Positions 17,882 to 28,061 of a DNA stretch of 64,000 nt are shown one piece after another. The notes beneath the pieces are model-generated. The model saw only the letters and a program-made list of their open reading frames with translations. It did no database searches and was not told the origin of the DNA. Numbering within the stretch: position 1 is the stretch's first letter; every line of letters begins with the position of its first letter. The DNA is taken from positions 1-64,000 of the forward strand of contig JACPOB010000043.1 in NCBI GenBank assembly GCA_016185145.1, given 5' to 3'. This DNA is from Rhodospirillales bacterium (GTDB taxonomy: Bacteria; Pseudomonadota; Alphaproteobacteria; Reyranellales; Reyranellaceae). The position numbers were made by a program, and so were the translations under genes.

Positions 17882-18625
17882 TCACTTCTCTTCGTTCGTC
17901 CTCGCGGTGCGCCCAGCCCACAGATCGGGCCGCCGTCGCCGCGTAATCTCTTCCCGCTGTCGCCTCCGCCAGTCCGCGACCTTGCCGTGATGGCCCGAAA
18001 CCAGAACCTCCGGCACGCGCCGTTCGGTTCCGTCGGGCCCGGTCCAGCTCGCGGGCCTCGTGTAGTGCGGATACTCCAGCAATCCGTCCTCGAAACTCTC
18101 CTCGTTCGCCGACGCGGGCTCGCCCATCACACCGGGCAGCAGCCGCACGCAGCAATCCATCACCGCCATGGCCGCGATCTCGCCGCCCGAAAGCACGAAA
18201 TCGCCGACCGAGATCTCCTCCAACGCCTGGGCCTCGATGACGCGCTCGTCGACGCCCTCGAACCGCCCGCACACCAGCACCACGCCCGGACCCTGAGCCA
18301 GCTCCCGTCCGCGCGCCTGAGTGAACGGCGCGCCTCTTGGAGACAGCAGAACCTTCGGCGCCCCCGACATCCCTGGCGCCGACATCTCCAATGAACGGGC
18401 GACCGCCTCGATCGCCGCCGACAGCACGTCGGGCTTCATCACCATGCCGGCGCCGCCCCCGAAGGGGGCGTCGTCGACCGTGCCGTGGCGGTCCTTGGCG
18501 AACCGCCTGATATCGACCGCCTCCAGCGACCACACGCCTTCCTTCAGCGCCTTGCCGGCCAGGCTCTCGCCCAGCGGGCCCGGGAACATCTCCGGGAAGA
18601 GCGTCAGCGCCACAGCGCGCCACAC
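17882..18625 (-). CDS. trmD: tRNA (guanine-37-N1)-methyltransferase
   Basis: 247 residues of a SPOUT methyltransferase that adds m1G37 next to the anticodon. Motifs are [20 protein letters not shown], the [11 protein letters not shown] loop, [13 protein letters not shown] and the knot loop [15 protein letters not shown] chose GTG 18625: the longer frame from 18649 would translate the AAGGAGG ribosome binding site itself into five arginines. With this start the gene begins eight bases after the rimM stop. Confidence 0.93.
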   Translation of the reverse strand: MWRAVALTLFPEMFPGPLGESLAGKALKEGVWSLEAVDIRRFAKDRHGTVDDAPFGGGAGMVMKPDVLSAAIEAVARSLEMSAPGMSGAPKVLLSPRGAPFTQARGRELAQGPGVVLVCGRFEGVDERVIEAQALEEISVGDFVLSGGEIAAMAVMDCCVRLLPGVMGEPASANEESFEDGLLEYPHYTRPASWTGPDGTERRVPEVLVSGHHGKVADWRRRQREEITRRRRPDLWAGRTARTNEEK

Positions 18626-18632
18626 GTTGGTC

Positions 18633-19166
18633 CTACGCCTCCTTCTCACTGCCTCCCGCCAGCAAACCTGCCGGCGGATCGACCACGACCTTGCCGCCCT
18701 CGACGTCGACCTCGGGCACCGCCTCGTCGGTGAAAGGCAGCATCACCGATTGGCGTGACGCCGTGCCTCCCGAGATCTCCATCGTCCGGCCCGCGCCGAA
18801 ATCGTGGAAGGCCATGACCTTGCCCCAATCCCGGCCGTCCGTTCCGACGGCAGGCAGACCGATCAGGTCCGCCTCGTACCACTCCCGCGCGCCTGTCGCC
18901 GGCAATCGTTCGCGCTCCACATAGAGCCGCAAACCTCGTATCGCCTCGGCGGCATTGCGATCGGCTACGCCCTCGATCCGGACCAGCACCGCACCTTTGA
19001 CCGTGCTCAGCGCCTCGATCCGGTACCGCGTCTTCCCCGTCTCGTCCGACAGCTCGCCATAGGAGGCGATGGCCATCGGGTCCTCGGTGAAGCTCCTGAT
19101 GCGCACTAGGCCGCGCACTCCATGCGGCGCGGCCACGACGCCCAGCAGGACGCGGCCCTTACTCAC
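18633..19166 (-). CDS. rimM: Ribosome maturation factor
   Basis: 177 residues: the RimM N-terminal barrel ([24 protein letters not shown]) and C-terminal PRC barrel ([13 protein letters not shown] through [16 protein letters not shown]). It assists 30S head assembly with ribosomal protein S19. It sits between rpsP and trmD, the conserved order. Confidence 0.95.
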   Translation of the reverse strand: MSKGRVLLGVVAAPHGVRGLVRIRSFTEDPMAIASYGELSDETGKTRYRIEALSTVKGAVLVRIEGVADRNAAEAIRGLRLYVERERLPATGAREWYEADLIGLPAVGTDGRDWGKVMAFHDFGAGRTMEISGGTASRQSVMLPFTDEAVPEVDVEGGKVVVDPPAGLLAGGSEKEA

Positions 19167-19178
19167 CAGACAAGCTCA

Positions 19179-19556
19179 TCAGCTCGCGGCAGCCTCCTTC
19201 TCGCCACCCTCGGCCGGAGCCGCGGCAGCGGCGGCGGCAGCCTTCAGGCGCTCCTGCGCCTTGGCGCGCGGCAGCGGCTTCTTGGTCTGGTCGCGGCGCT
19301 CGCGCGGCTGCATCATCTCGGCCTGCGACAGGAACTTGGCGACGCGGTCCGACGGCTGGGCGCCGACCTTCAGCCAATGCGCGATGCGCTCCTTGTCGAG
19401 CGTGATGCGCTGGGCGTGCTCGCGCGGCAGCAGCGGATTGTAGGTGCCGAGCTTCTCGATGAAGCGGCCATCGCGCGGGCTGCGCGAATCGGCCACGACG
19501 ATGTGGAAGAACGGCCGCTTCTTGGCGCCGTGACGGGTCATACGAATAGCAAGCAT
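19179..19556 (-). CDS. rpsP: 30S ribosomal protein S16
   Basis: 125 residues starting [25 protein letters not shown]. Core residues 1-80 are typical; an alanine/lysine-rich tail follows, common in alphaproteobacteria. First of the ribosomal/tRNA modification genes, 18 bases after ffh. Confidence 0.95.
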   Translation of the reverse strand: MLAIRMTRHGAKKRPFFHIVVADSRSPRDGRFIEKLGTYNPLLPREHAQRITLDKERIAHWLKVGAQPSDRVAKFLSQAEMMQPRERRDQTKKPLPRAKAQERLKAAAAAAAAPAEGGEKEAAAS

Positions 19557-19574
19557 TCTTTCTCCTTCGAAATT

Positions 19575-20975
<1,401 letters not shown>

Positions 20976-21090
20976 CCTGCCTATCGACCCCTACATTCCG
21001 GCCTTAGGTTCGCCCAAACACGTATCGCGCCGATGCGCGAGCCTTCGCGGATCAGCGGAGCTCCCCGAAGGGGGAACCATTAAATCGGCA

Positions 21091-21108
21091 CGACCGATTG
21101 AACGGTCG
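21091..21108. promoter_or_regulatory. Inverted repeat CGACCG-N6-CGGTCG in the ffh/CPBP spacer
   Basis: CGACCG (21091-21096) and CGGTCG (21103-21108) flank ATTGAA. The shape and size suit a TetR-type operator. It lies between divergent ffh and the CPBP protease gene, so either could be the target. No regulator gene is adjacent, so the role is open. Confidence 0.35.
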
Positions 21109-21143
21109 GGGTATAAGGCCTGCCGGACAAGGAGTCAAAAGGC

Positions 21144-21812
21144 TTGACGGCGGACGCTAACCCTTTGATCCAGAACGATTCCAGGCCGATCAGCGGTTGG
21201 TCGATCGTGATCTTCCTGGTCGTTCTGCCGCTTTTGCTGGCGCCGGCGGTCTGGCTGCTCGGTGGCCGCGACATGCTGGTCATGCTCACCCTTTTTTTCG
21301 TGTCGAGCCTGATCGCGCTCGCCGTCGCCGTCTCTCCGATGGGCTGGCGGGCCCTGCCGGCGCTGGGTTTTCGGCCGGCGCGCATCTGGACGATCGTGCT
21401 CGGCGCGGTCGGCGCCCTGATCGTGTCGATCGCGGTCAGCCAGCTCGGCGAGCCTGAGGGCGTCAAGCAGGCGTTGGACGTCGCCCGCACTCCCAGCCTG
21501 TTCGTGGCGAGCCTGGCCATAATGGCGTTGCTGGCGCCGCTCGCCGAGGAGGCGGTGTTTCGCGGCCTGCTCTACGGCTGGCTGGCCAGGCGCTGGGGAA
21601 CGACGATCGCCTGGTTCGTGAGCTCGATCCTGTTCGCCGCCGCCCATATCGAGCCGGCGCATGCCCTCCTGGTGCTGCCGCTCGGCCTGTGGTTCGGCTG
21701 GCTGCGCCAGCGCACCGATTCGCTCTGGCCGTCCCTGGTAGCGCACATCGTCAACAACGGGCTGGCCGTCGTGGCTGCGGCCTTCATCACCACTACCGCC
21801 TCCTCAGGGTGA
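21144..21812 (+). CDS. CPBP family intramembrane metalloprotease
   Basis: 222 residues with six or seven membrane segments. The Abi/CAAX-protease signature is present: EEAVFRGLLYGWL (EExxxR), then FAAAHIEP and VAHIVNNGL, supplying the glutamate, histidine and asparagine of the intramembrane active site. Substrate unknown. The frame begins with TTG 21144; no nearby ATG fits better. Confidence 0.8.
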   Translation: MTADANPLIQNDSRPISGWSIVIFLVVLPLLLAPAVWLLGGRDMLVMLTLFFVSSLIALAVAVSPMGWRALPALGFRPARIWTIVLGAVGALIVSIAVSQLGEPEGVKQALDVARTPSLFVASLAIMALLAPLAEEAVFRGLLYGWLARRWGTTIAWFVSSILFAAAHIEPAHALLVLPLGLWFGWLRQRTDSLWPSLVAHIVNNGLAVVAAAFITTTASSG

Positions 21813-21825
21813 GGTCCCTGTGTGT

Positions 21826-22428
21826 CTACGACGCGAGCTTGCGGTCGACGAAGTCCAGCCGGTCCTGGCCCCAGAAGATCTCCTTGTCGATCACGAAGGA
21901 CGGCGCGCCGAACACGCCCTGGTCGATGGCGAACTGGGTGTAGGACTCGCGCTTCTCGGCCATGCCGGGCGCTTCGCTCGCCTTGAGCACCAGATCGGCG
22001 TCGAGGCCGCAGCCGGCGATGATCTCGCGCAGGGTCGCCGGATCGCCGGTGTTCTTCTCCTCGGCCCACAGCGCATGAAGCACTGCATGAGCGAGCTTGA
22101 TGGCGTCGGCCATCCGGCTGAGCTCGCGCAGGGCGATCACGCATTTCGCCGCCGGCACTTCGTTGGCGGGAAAGAACTTGGGTTCGAGATTGAGCTCCAC
22201 GCCGGTTTGGTCGCGCCAGCGTTTCAGCTCCATCATGCGGTAGGCCTGTCGCTGCGGTGCGCGTTTGGGCAGCGGCAAGCCGCCCGACACGGCGAACACC
22301 GAACCGAAGTCGACCGGCCAGATCCTGACATGCGCCTTGTGCTTCTGGGCGATCGCCTCGAAGCGCTTGGAACCGAGATAGGTCCACGGCGAATTCAGCG
22401 AGACATAGTAGTCGACGAGCTTGGCCAT
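21826..22428 (-). CDS. 2-hydroxychromene-2-carboxylate isomerase, DsbA family
   Basis: 200 residues of the kappa-GST/DsbA fold, starting MAKLVDYYVSLNSPWTYLGSKRF. The serine-proline in LNSPW is the glutathione-activating site of HCCA isomerases; GVFGAPSFVIDKEIFWGQDRL holds the cis-proline and C-terminal signature. Members act on aromatic breakdown products such as naphthalene intermediates. I excluded 34 in-frame residues upstream because homology starts at this ATG. Confidence 0.85.
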   Translation of the reverse strand: MAKLVDYYVSLNSPWTYLGSKRFEAIAQKHKAHVRIWPVDFGSVFAVSGGLPLPKRAPQRQAYRMMELKRWRDQTGVELNLEPKFFPANEVPAAKCVIALRELSRMADAIKLAHAVLHALWAEEKNTGDPATLREIIAGCGLDADLVLKASEAPGMAEKRESYTQFAIDQGVFGAPSFVIDKEIFWGQDRLDFVDRKLAS

Positions 22429-22504
22429 GGGCTGGGCCCTCCTGGAGCGGACTGTGGCCGAATGGCAGGCGACAGCAAAGGGCCGATGGGCCATCCTTCC
22501 CCGC

Positions 22505-23389
22505 GTGTCGGAACGAACCATCGCGATCACCGGCGGCGATGCCGGCTATTTCGACCTCATGAAGGACTGCGTCGACTCGCTGCGGGCGACGGCGGAGGGC
22601 CGGGCCCTGGCGCTGGGCATCCTCGATTGCGGCCTGACGGAGGAGCAGCGCGCTTGGTGTCGCGAGCATGGCGCGACGCTGGTCGTGCCGCAGTGGGACT
22701 TCGACTTTCCGGGCCGCGACAAGCTCAAGGACGGTTACAAGGCGTTGACGGCCCGGCCATTCCTGCCGCGCTATTTCCCGGGCTTCGATCTCTATCTCTG
22801 GATCGACGGCGACTGCTGGGTCCAGCAGGGCGATGCCATCACGCTGTTCCAGCGCGCCGCGCGCACCGGCGCGCTTGCCGTGGCGCCGGAGATCCATCGC
22901 TCGATGCGCCACTATCGCCACGCCTGGGGCGAGTTCTCCTCGATCAACGGGGCGGCCTACGAAGCCTGCTTCGGCAAGGAGACGGCCGAGCGGCTGATCC
23001 GCTATCCCCTGATCAACGCCGGCGTCTTCGCCCTCGCGGCCGACGCGCCGCACTGGGCCGGCTGGGCCGACGTGATGGGCGAGGCCCTGCAGCGCTCGAC
23101 CGACATGACCGACCAGATCGCGCTGAACGTCCTGGTCTACGACAAGGGCTTCGCCTGCGAGCCGCTGCCCAGCCGCTGCAACTGGCCGATCCACCACGCG
23201 ACGCCGGCCTGGGACACCGAACGGTCATTGTTCGTCGAGCCGGCCATGCCCTACGACCCCTTGGGCATCCTGCACATGACCATCTACACCAAGCGGCTGG
23301 CGACCCTGGACGTGCGCGAGCTGGGCGGGCCGCATGACGGGCAGGTCCGGCCGCGCTCGTTGCGCTGGCCGGGCCGAACGGCCATATAG
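22505..23389 (+). CDS. Glycosyltransferase-like protein
   Basis: 294 residues resembling GT8-like nucleotide-sugar transferases: TIAITGGDAGYFDLMKDCVDSL opens a Rossmann-like fold, and LYLWIDGDCWVQ holds a DxD motif (DGD) for metal/nucleotide-sugar binding. NAGVFALAADAPHW resembles the acceptor loop. Acceptor unknown. GTG 22505 is used because homology starts with VSERTI; the start is not certain. dapF follows after six bases. Confidence 0.65.
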   Translation: MSERTIAITGGDAGYFDLMKDCVDSLRATAEGRALALGILDCGLTEEQRAWCREHGATLVVPQWDFDFPGRDKLKDGYKALTARPFLPRYFPGFDLYLWIDGDCWVQQGDAITLFQRAARTGALAVAPEIHRSMRHYRHAWGEFSSINGAAYEACFGKETAERLIRYPLINAGVFALAADAPHWAGWADVMGEALQRSTDMTDQIALNVLVYDKGFACEPLPSRCNWPIHHATPAWDTERSLFVEPAMPYDPLGILHMTIYTKRLATLDVRELGGPHDGQVRPRSLRWPGRTAI

Positions 23390-23395
23390 CGCCGC

Positions 23396-24244
23396 ATGGC
23401 CACCACGCCGTTCCTGAAGATGCACGGGCTGGGCAACGATTTCGTCGTCCTCGATGCCCGGGCGGCCGCGCTCGACCTGACGCCGGAACGTCGGCGGGTC
23501 ATCGCCGACCGCCGCCTGGGCGTGGGCTGCGACCAGCTCATCGTGCTCGAGCCGCCGACCGAGGGCGAGGCCGACGTCTTCATGCGCATCTACAATCCCG
23601 ACGGCGGCGAGGCCCAAGCCTGCGGCAATGCCACGCGCTGCGTCGCCTCGGTGGTGATGGACGAGCGCAAGACCGATCAAGTCACCGTGCAGACCATCGC
23701 GGGCCTGCTCGAATCGCAGAAGACCGGAATGGGCAGCAACGGCCTGCCGGTGATCTCGGTCGACATGGGGCCGGCGCGGCTCGACTGGCGCGAGATCCCG
23801 GTTCGCGAGGCCTGCGATACCAATCACATGCCGGTCGGCATCGGTCCGCTGCAGGATCCCGTCGGCACCAACATGGGCAATCCGCACGCGACGTTCTTCG
23901 TCGAAGACGCCGCTGCGATTCCGCTCGCCGAGCTCGGTCCCAAGCTCGAGCACGACCGCTTCTTCCCCGAGCGCGCCAACATCGGCGTCGCCCAGCTCCT
24001 GAGTGAAGGCAAGCTTCGCCTGCGCGTCTGGGAGCGTGGCGCCGGCATCACGCTGGCCTGCGGCTCGGGCGCCTGCGCGGCCGTCGTCGCCGCTACTCGG
24101 CGCGGCCTCGTGCAACGCAAGGCCGACGTCGTGCTGGAAGGCGGCACGCTCACCATCGAATGGCTGCGTGACGATCATGTGCTGATGACCGGCGGCATCG
24201 CGGTCGCCTTCAAGGGCGAGCTCGACCGTTCGCTGCTTTCGTGA
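23396..24244 (+). CDS. dapF: Diaminopimelate epimerase
   Basis: 282 residues converting LL- to meso-diaminopimelate for lysine and peptidoglycan. It starts FLKMHGLGNDFVVLD; the two catalytic cysteines lie in EAQACGNATRCV and ACGSGACAAVVAA. Complete. ftsY follows after nine bases; in many relatives a methylthiotransferase gene (mtaB) sits between, and it is absent here. Confidence 0.95.
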   Translation: MATTPFLKMHGLGNDFVVLDARAAALDLTPERRRVIADRRLGVGCDQLIVLEPPTEGEADVFMRIYNPDGGEAQACGNATRCVASVVMDERKTDQVTVQTIAGLLESQKTGMGSNGLPVISVDMGPARLDWREIPVREACDTNHMPVGIGPLQDPVGTNMGNPHATFFVEDAAAIPLAELGPKLEHDRFFPERANIGVAQLLSEGKLRLRVWERGAGITLACGSGACAAVVAATRRGLVQRKADVVLEGGTLTIEWLRDDHVLMTGGIAVAFKGELDRSLLS

Positions 24245-24253
24245 GGTGGTCCG

Positions 24254-25471
24254 GTGAGCGAGACGCCTAAGCCCGAAGAGGGCAAGGAAAGGGAGGCCCC
24301 GAAGAAGGGGTGGTTCTCGCGATGGCGCTCCGGAGGCGACGCCCCGAGTGCGGCTCCTGAACCCGAACCGGCGATCGCGACGCCTGAGCCCGAGCCGGCG
24401 CCCCATCCGGAGGTGCTCGAAGCCAAACCCGAACAGATCGAAGCCCAACCCGAAGCCGAGAAGGAACCCGAGAAGAAGGGCTGGCTGTCGCGGCTGCGCT
24501 CCGACGACGGCCCGGTGAGCGAGACTCCCAATCCCGCAACGGTCGAAGCAATCCAAGAGGTCCAAGAGGTCCAAGAGGTCGAGCCGGAAGCCGAGAAGAA
24601 AGGCTGGCTGTCGCGCCTGCGCGCCGGCCTCGCCAAGTCGACCAAGCGCGTCACCGAGAGCATCACCGGCCTCTTCACCAAGAAGAAGCTCGACCAGCAG
24701 ACGCTCGACGAGCTCGAGGACGCGCTGATCCAGGCCGATCTCGGCGTCAGCGTCGCCGCCCGCCTGGTCGGCAAGCTCGGCAAGGAGCGGTTCGGCAAGG
24801 AAGTGACAGACGAAGAGGTGCGCGCCGCCTTCGCCGACGACATCGCCGAGATCCTGCAGCCGGTCGCGACATCGCTGGTCATCGATCCGGCGAAGAAGCC
24901 GCACGTCGTGCTGGTGATCGGCGTGAACGGCAGCGGCAAGACCACGACCATCGCCAAGCTCGCCAATCTCTACAAGGGCGAGGGCCGCAAGGTCATGCTG
25001 GCGGCGGGCGATACCTTCCGCGCCGCCGCCGTCGAGCAGCTCAAGGTGTGGGGCGATCGCGCCGGCGTGCCGGTGGTCGCCAAGCAGACCGGCGCCGACG
25101 CCGCGGGGCTCGCCTACGAGGCATTGGAGCGCGCCAAGGCCGAGGCCTGCGACGTGCTGCTGATCGACACGGCGGGCCGCCTGCACAACAAGTCCAACCT
25201 GATGGACGAGCTCGCCAAGATCGTGCGCGTGATCCGCAAGCTCGATCCGACGGCGCCGCATTCCTGCCTGCTGGTGCTCGACGCCACGACCGGCCAGAAC
25301 GCCCATGCCCAGGTCGAGACCTTCAAGACCATGTCGCCGGTCGATGCCCTGGTGCTGACCAAGCTCGACGGCAGCGCCAAGGGCGGCGTGCTTACGGCAC
25401 CGGCGTGTTCATCGTCGCGACCGCAATCGCGCTGCCCTGCTATCGCTGGCTGGAGAAGCGCTGGCCGGTGA
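24254..25471 (+). CDS. ftsY: Signal recognition particle receptor, 3' end lost and fused out of frame to yciB remains
   Basis: FtsY delivers SRP-ribosome complexes to the membrane. Residues 1-125 form an acidic A region with three copies of a KKGWLSRLR motif (about 17, 74, 115). The NG domain follows: GVNGSGKTTTIAKLA (G1), AAGDTFRAAAVEQL, DTAGRL and TKLDGSAKGG (G4). After GGVL near base 25392 FtsY homology stops; the expected LAEKFGLPI...GVGE...DLRPF ending (G5 and last helix, about 38 residues) is missing. The last 26 residues are out-of-frame yciB sequence. The product should not bind GTP properly. Confidence 0.85.
   Translation: MSETPKPEEGKEREAPKKGWFSRWRSGGDAPSAAPEPEPAIATPEPEPAPHPEVLEAKPEQIEAQPEAEKEPEKKGWLSRLRSDDGPVSETPNPATVEAIQEVQEVQEVEPEAEKKGWLSRLRAGLAKSTKRVTESITGLFTKKKLDQQTLDELEDALIQADLGVSVAARLVGKLGKERFGKEVTDEEVRAAFADDIAEILQPVATSLVIDPAKKPHVVLVIGVNGSGKTTTIAKLANLYKGEGRKVMLAAGDTFRAAAVEQLKVWGDRAGVPVVAKQTGADAAGLAYEALERAKAEACDVLLIDTAGRLHNKSNLMDELAKIVRVIRKLDPTAPHSCLLVLDATTGQNAHAQVETFKTMSPVDALVLTKLDGSAKGGVLTAPACSSSRPQSRCPAIAGWRSAGR
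24553..24579 (+). repeat. Three tandem 9-base units inside ftsY
   Basis: CCAAGAGGT is repeated three times and encodes QEVQEVQEV in the acidic A region, just before the third KKGWLSRLR motif. It keeps frame and looks like replication slippage. Confidence 0.85.
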
Positions 25472-25878
25472 TGCCGCTGGTCGGCGGTTTCTTCGTGCTG
25501 GTGTTCGGCGGGCTCACGATCTGGCTGCAGGACGACACCTTCATCAAGCTGAAGCCCACCATCGTGAACTGCCTGTTCGGCGTGATCCTGGGCGGCGGCC
25601 TGCTGCTGATGAACCGGCCGTTGCTGAAACCGATCTTCGGCGCAGCTTTCCGATTGACCGACGAGGGCTGGCGCAAGCTCACCGTGCGCTGGACTCTTTT
25701 CTTCTTCGTGCTGGCCGCCGTCAACGAGGTGATGTGGCGCGGCTTCTCGACCGAGACCTGGATCGCCAGCAAGATGTTCCTGAGCTTCCCGCTGACGCTG
25801 GTCTTCGCCTTCCTGCAGGTGCCGCTGCTCAAGCGCTACTGGGACGGCGACGACAATCCATTTGCCGGCGGGAAGTAA
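25393..25878 (+). pseudogene. yciB: Inner membrane septation protein A, 5' end missing
   Basis: From 25393 a different frame encodes 161 residues of YciB/IspZ: YGTGVFIVATAIALPCYRWL, then MPLVGGFFVLVFGGLTIWLQD, KPTIVNCLFG, LTDEGWRKLTVRW and NEVMWRGFSTETW, ending LKRYWDGDDNPF. The first 25-30 family residues and the start codon are absent, replaced by ftsY sequence. ftsY-yciB is a normal neighbour pair in alphaproteobacteria, so one deletion spanning the ftsY end, the spacer and the yciB start explains the join. Confidence 0.85.
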
Positions 25879-25899
25879 GCCAGATCAAGGTTGCGAAAC

Positions 25900-26130
25900 C
25901 TATCGGCGTCGCGTCAGTGCCATTATGTCTTCGGTACGGAGTGTTCCATTCCCACGGCCTCGCATGTGGGCGACCAAGCGTGCTCCGCGGCTCGGATGCA
26001 GATCTTCGACTCGAACGATACGAACGGCGTGGCCATCGTAGCTAATTTCGACTTCGGTCTTTGGTAAAAGGCTGGCGCTTTCCCTGATTGCCTTTGGGAT
26101 CGTGACCTGGCCTTTGGAATTAATGCGCAT
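25900..26130 (-). CDS. AbrB/MazE-type antitoxin-like DNA-binding protein, orphan
   Basis: 76 residues beginning MRINSKGQVTIPKAIRE, the swapped-hairpin AbrB signature of antitoxins paired with VapC or MazF toxins. No toxin follows: its stop is 22 bases from the end of the convergent yciB remnant. I chose ATG 26130, which has GGAG in front; an upstream TTG overlaps the IclR stop. Confidence 0.8.
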   Translation of the reverse strand: MRINSKGQVTIPKAIRESASLLPKTEVEISYDGHAVRIVRVEDLHPSRGARLVAHMRGRGNGTLRTEDIMALTRRR

Positions 26131-26144
26131 GACGCATTCTCCAT

Positions 26145-26945
26145 TCAAAGCAGCTGGGGCTGCAATGCTTCAGCCTCTTCTTTCAGGATGGCGAGATACT
26201 TCTCCGCGAACGAACCCACCGCGGAATCCTCGACCCAGGCCGCGACGCAGACAGCGGCGATGGTGGCGCCGTCGTAGCGCCTGAGCGGCACCGCCACGGC
26301 GTGGTAGCCGCGGCGCATTTCCTGGGCGGTGATGGCGTAGCCCTGCTCGCGCACGTGCAGGATCTCGGCGCGCAGCGCCTTCTTGTCGGTGACGGTGAAG
26401 TCGGTCATCACCTTGGGCTCGAGCTTCTCCAGCCAGCCATCGAGCGTCTTGTCGGGAAGCTGGCTCAGGATGGCGCGGCCCGCCGCGGTGTTGAAGGCGG
26501 GACGGCGCAGGCCGATGGTCGGCGCCAGCACGTCGGGACGGCCGTGCAGCGAGTGGGCGATCATGACGATGTCGTAGCCGTCGAGCACGGCGGCAAAGCA
26601 CGACTGCTCGGTGCGGTCGCCGATGCGCTCGCAGGCCGGCTGGACGACGGTCGAGACCATGTTCGAGCCGAGATAGGCCGAGGCCAGCTCCATGATGCGC
26701 GGAGTCAGGCGGAAGGAGCGACCGTCGTTCTCCGCCAGGCCGAGGCAGGTCAGGGTATAGAGCGCACGCCGCACGCTCGGCTTGGGCAGGTCGGTGGCGC
26801 GCGCCACGTCGCTCAAGGTCATGTGCTTCTTCTCGCGGCTGAAGGCGCCGATGACCCGGAGTCCGCGCGCGAAAGCTTCGAGGAAGTCGGGGCCATGGCC
26901 GCTCGCCGCCCGCTTCTCCGCATCCTCTGCCCGCAACCGCGCCAT
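26145..26945 (-). CDS. IclR family transcriptional regulator
   Basis: 266 residues: an N-terminal winged helix (residues about 20-85; MTLSDVARATDLPKPSVRRALYTL) and a C-terminal GAF-like effector domain (TEQSCFAAVLDGYDIVMIA, FNTAAGRAILSQLP, AVAVPLRRYDGATIAAV). It resembles PcaR/PcaU-type activators of aromatic-acid catabolism. It ends the minus-strand cluster that includes the ABC importer and Rieske oxygenase, and is the probable local regulator (inference). Confidence 0.85.
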   Translation of the reverse strand: MARLRAEDAEKRAASGHGPDFLEAFARGLRVIGAFSREKKHMTLSDVARATDLPKPSVRRALYTLTCLGLAENDGRSFRLTPRIMELASAYLGSNMVSTVVQPACERIGDRTEQSCFAAVLDGYDIVMIAHSLHGRPDVLAPTIGLRRPAFNTAAGRAILSQLPDKTLDGWLEKLEPKVMTDFTVTDKKALRAEILHVREQGYAITAQEMRRGYHAVAVPLRRYDGATIAAVCVAAWVEDSAVGSFAEKYLAILKEEAEALQPQLL

Positions 26946-26966
26946 TCATGCCCTCCCGACTGGACG

Positions 26967-28055
26967 TCAGGTTTTTAACGCCCAGGCATTGTCGGCGTCG
27001 ACCAGCAGCGTGACCGTTTCACCCACCGCCGCGGCGCGCGTCGAAGCGCATTCGACGTTGAACCGGCGGCCTGCCGTCTCGACCGTGAGCGAGCGGCGCG
27101 GCCCGCGGAACACGCCGTCGACCACTTTCCCTGGCCAAGCGAGGTGGCCGTTGGCTGCCGGCGTGTCGGCCGCGGCGAGCGTGACATCCTCGGGCCGCAC
27201 CATCACCGATACGGCTTCGCCTGGCTGGAAGGCCTGCCCGGCGCGGCAGTGGCCACCGTCGATGGTCACCAGCCAGTCGTTGTCGCCGGCTGGACGACAG
27301 GCCGCAACGGTCGCCTCGATGAAGTTGGGCGTGCCGAAGAATGCCGCGACCTCGCGACTGGCCGGCCGACGATAGACCTCCTCGGGTGCACCGACCTGGA
27401 GGATGCGGCCGCGCTGCATGACCACGACGCGGTCGGACAGCGCCATCGCTTCTTCCTGGTCATGGGTCACGTAGAGCGTCGTTATCTTGAGCCGCCGCTG
27501 CAGGGCGCGGAACTCGTCGCCCATCTGGGCGCGCAGGCGGGCGTCGAGGTTGCTGAGCGGCTCGTCGAGCAGCAGCACCTCGGGCTCGAACACCAGAGCG
27601 CGGGCGATCGCCACGCGCTGCTGCTGGCCGCCCGACAGGGCGGGCGCCGGCCGGTCGGCGAAGCGCTCCATCTCGACCAGCCGCAGCGCCGCCATCACGC
27701 GCTCCCTGATCTCGGGCTTGGCGACGTGCCGTACGCTCAAGGGGTAGGCGACGTTGTCGAACACGGTCATGTGCGGCCAGATCGCGTAGGACTGGAACAC
27801 CATGCCGAGCTTGCGCAGGTCGGGCGGCACGAACAGGCCGGCCGGCGCGTCGCTCACCACGCGGCCGCCGATCACGATCGAGCCGGTGTCGTTGCGCTCC
27901 AGCCCCGCCACCATGCGCAGGGTGGTGGTCTTGCCGCAGCCCGACGGCCCGAGCAGCGTGACGAACTCGCCGTGCTCGATCGCGAGATCGATGCCGTCGA
28001 CCGCCCTCACCTCGGCGAAGTGCCGTCCGACCTCGTGCAGGGAGACAGTGGGCAT
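26967..28055 (-). CDS. ABC importer ATP-binding subunit (ferric/putrescine type)
   Basis: 362 residues. Walker A GPSGCGKTTTLR, Q-loop VFQSYAIWPHMTV, signature LSGGQQQRVAIARAL, Walker B VLLLDEPLSNLDA and H-loop YVTHDQEEAM are all present. The last 110 residues form a TOBE domain. The family energises FbpABC-like and polyamine importers. It follows the binding-protein gene by six bases. Confidence 0.9.
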   Translation of the reverse strand: MPTVSLHEVGRHFAEVRAVDGIDLAIEHGEFVTLLGPSGCGKTTTLRMVAGLERNDTGSIVIGGRVVSDAPAGLFVPPDLRKLGMVFQSYAIWPHMTVFDNVAYPLSVRHVAKPEIRERVMAALRLVEMERFADRPAPALSGGQQQRVAIARALVFEPEVLLLDEPLSNLDARLRAQMGDEFRALQRRLKITTLYVTHDQEEAMALSDRVVVMQRGRILQVGAPEEVYRRPASREVAAFFGTPNFIEATVAACRPAGDNDWLVTIDGGHCRAGQAFQPGEAVSVMVRPEDVTLAAADTPAANGHLAWPGKVVDGVFRGPRRSLTVETAGRRFNVECASTRAAAVGETVTLLVDADNAWALKT

Positions 28056-28061
28056 CCGGTC

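Noticed and set aside
18626..18649. Upstream trmD start giving five arginines
   Set aside because: Those codons are the ribosome binding site AAGGAGG of trmD.
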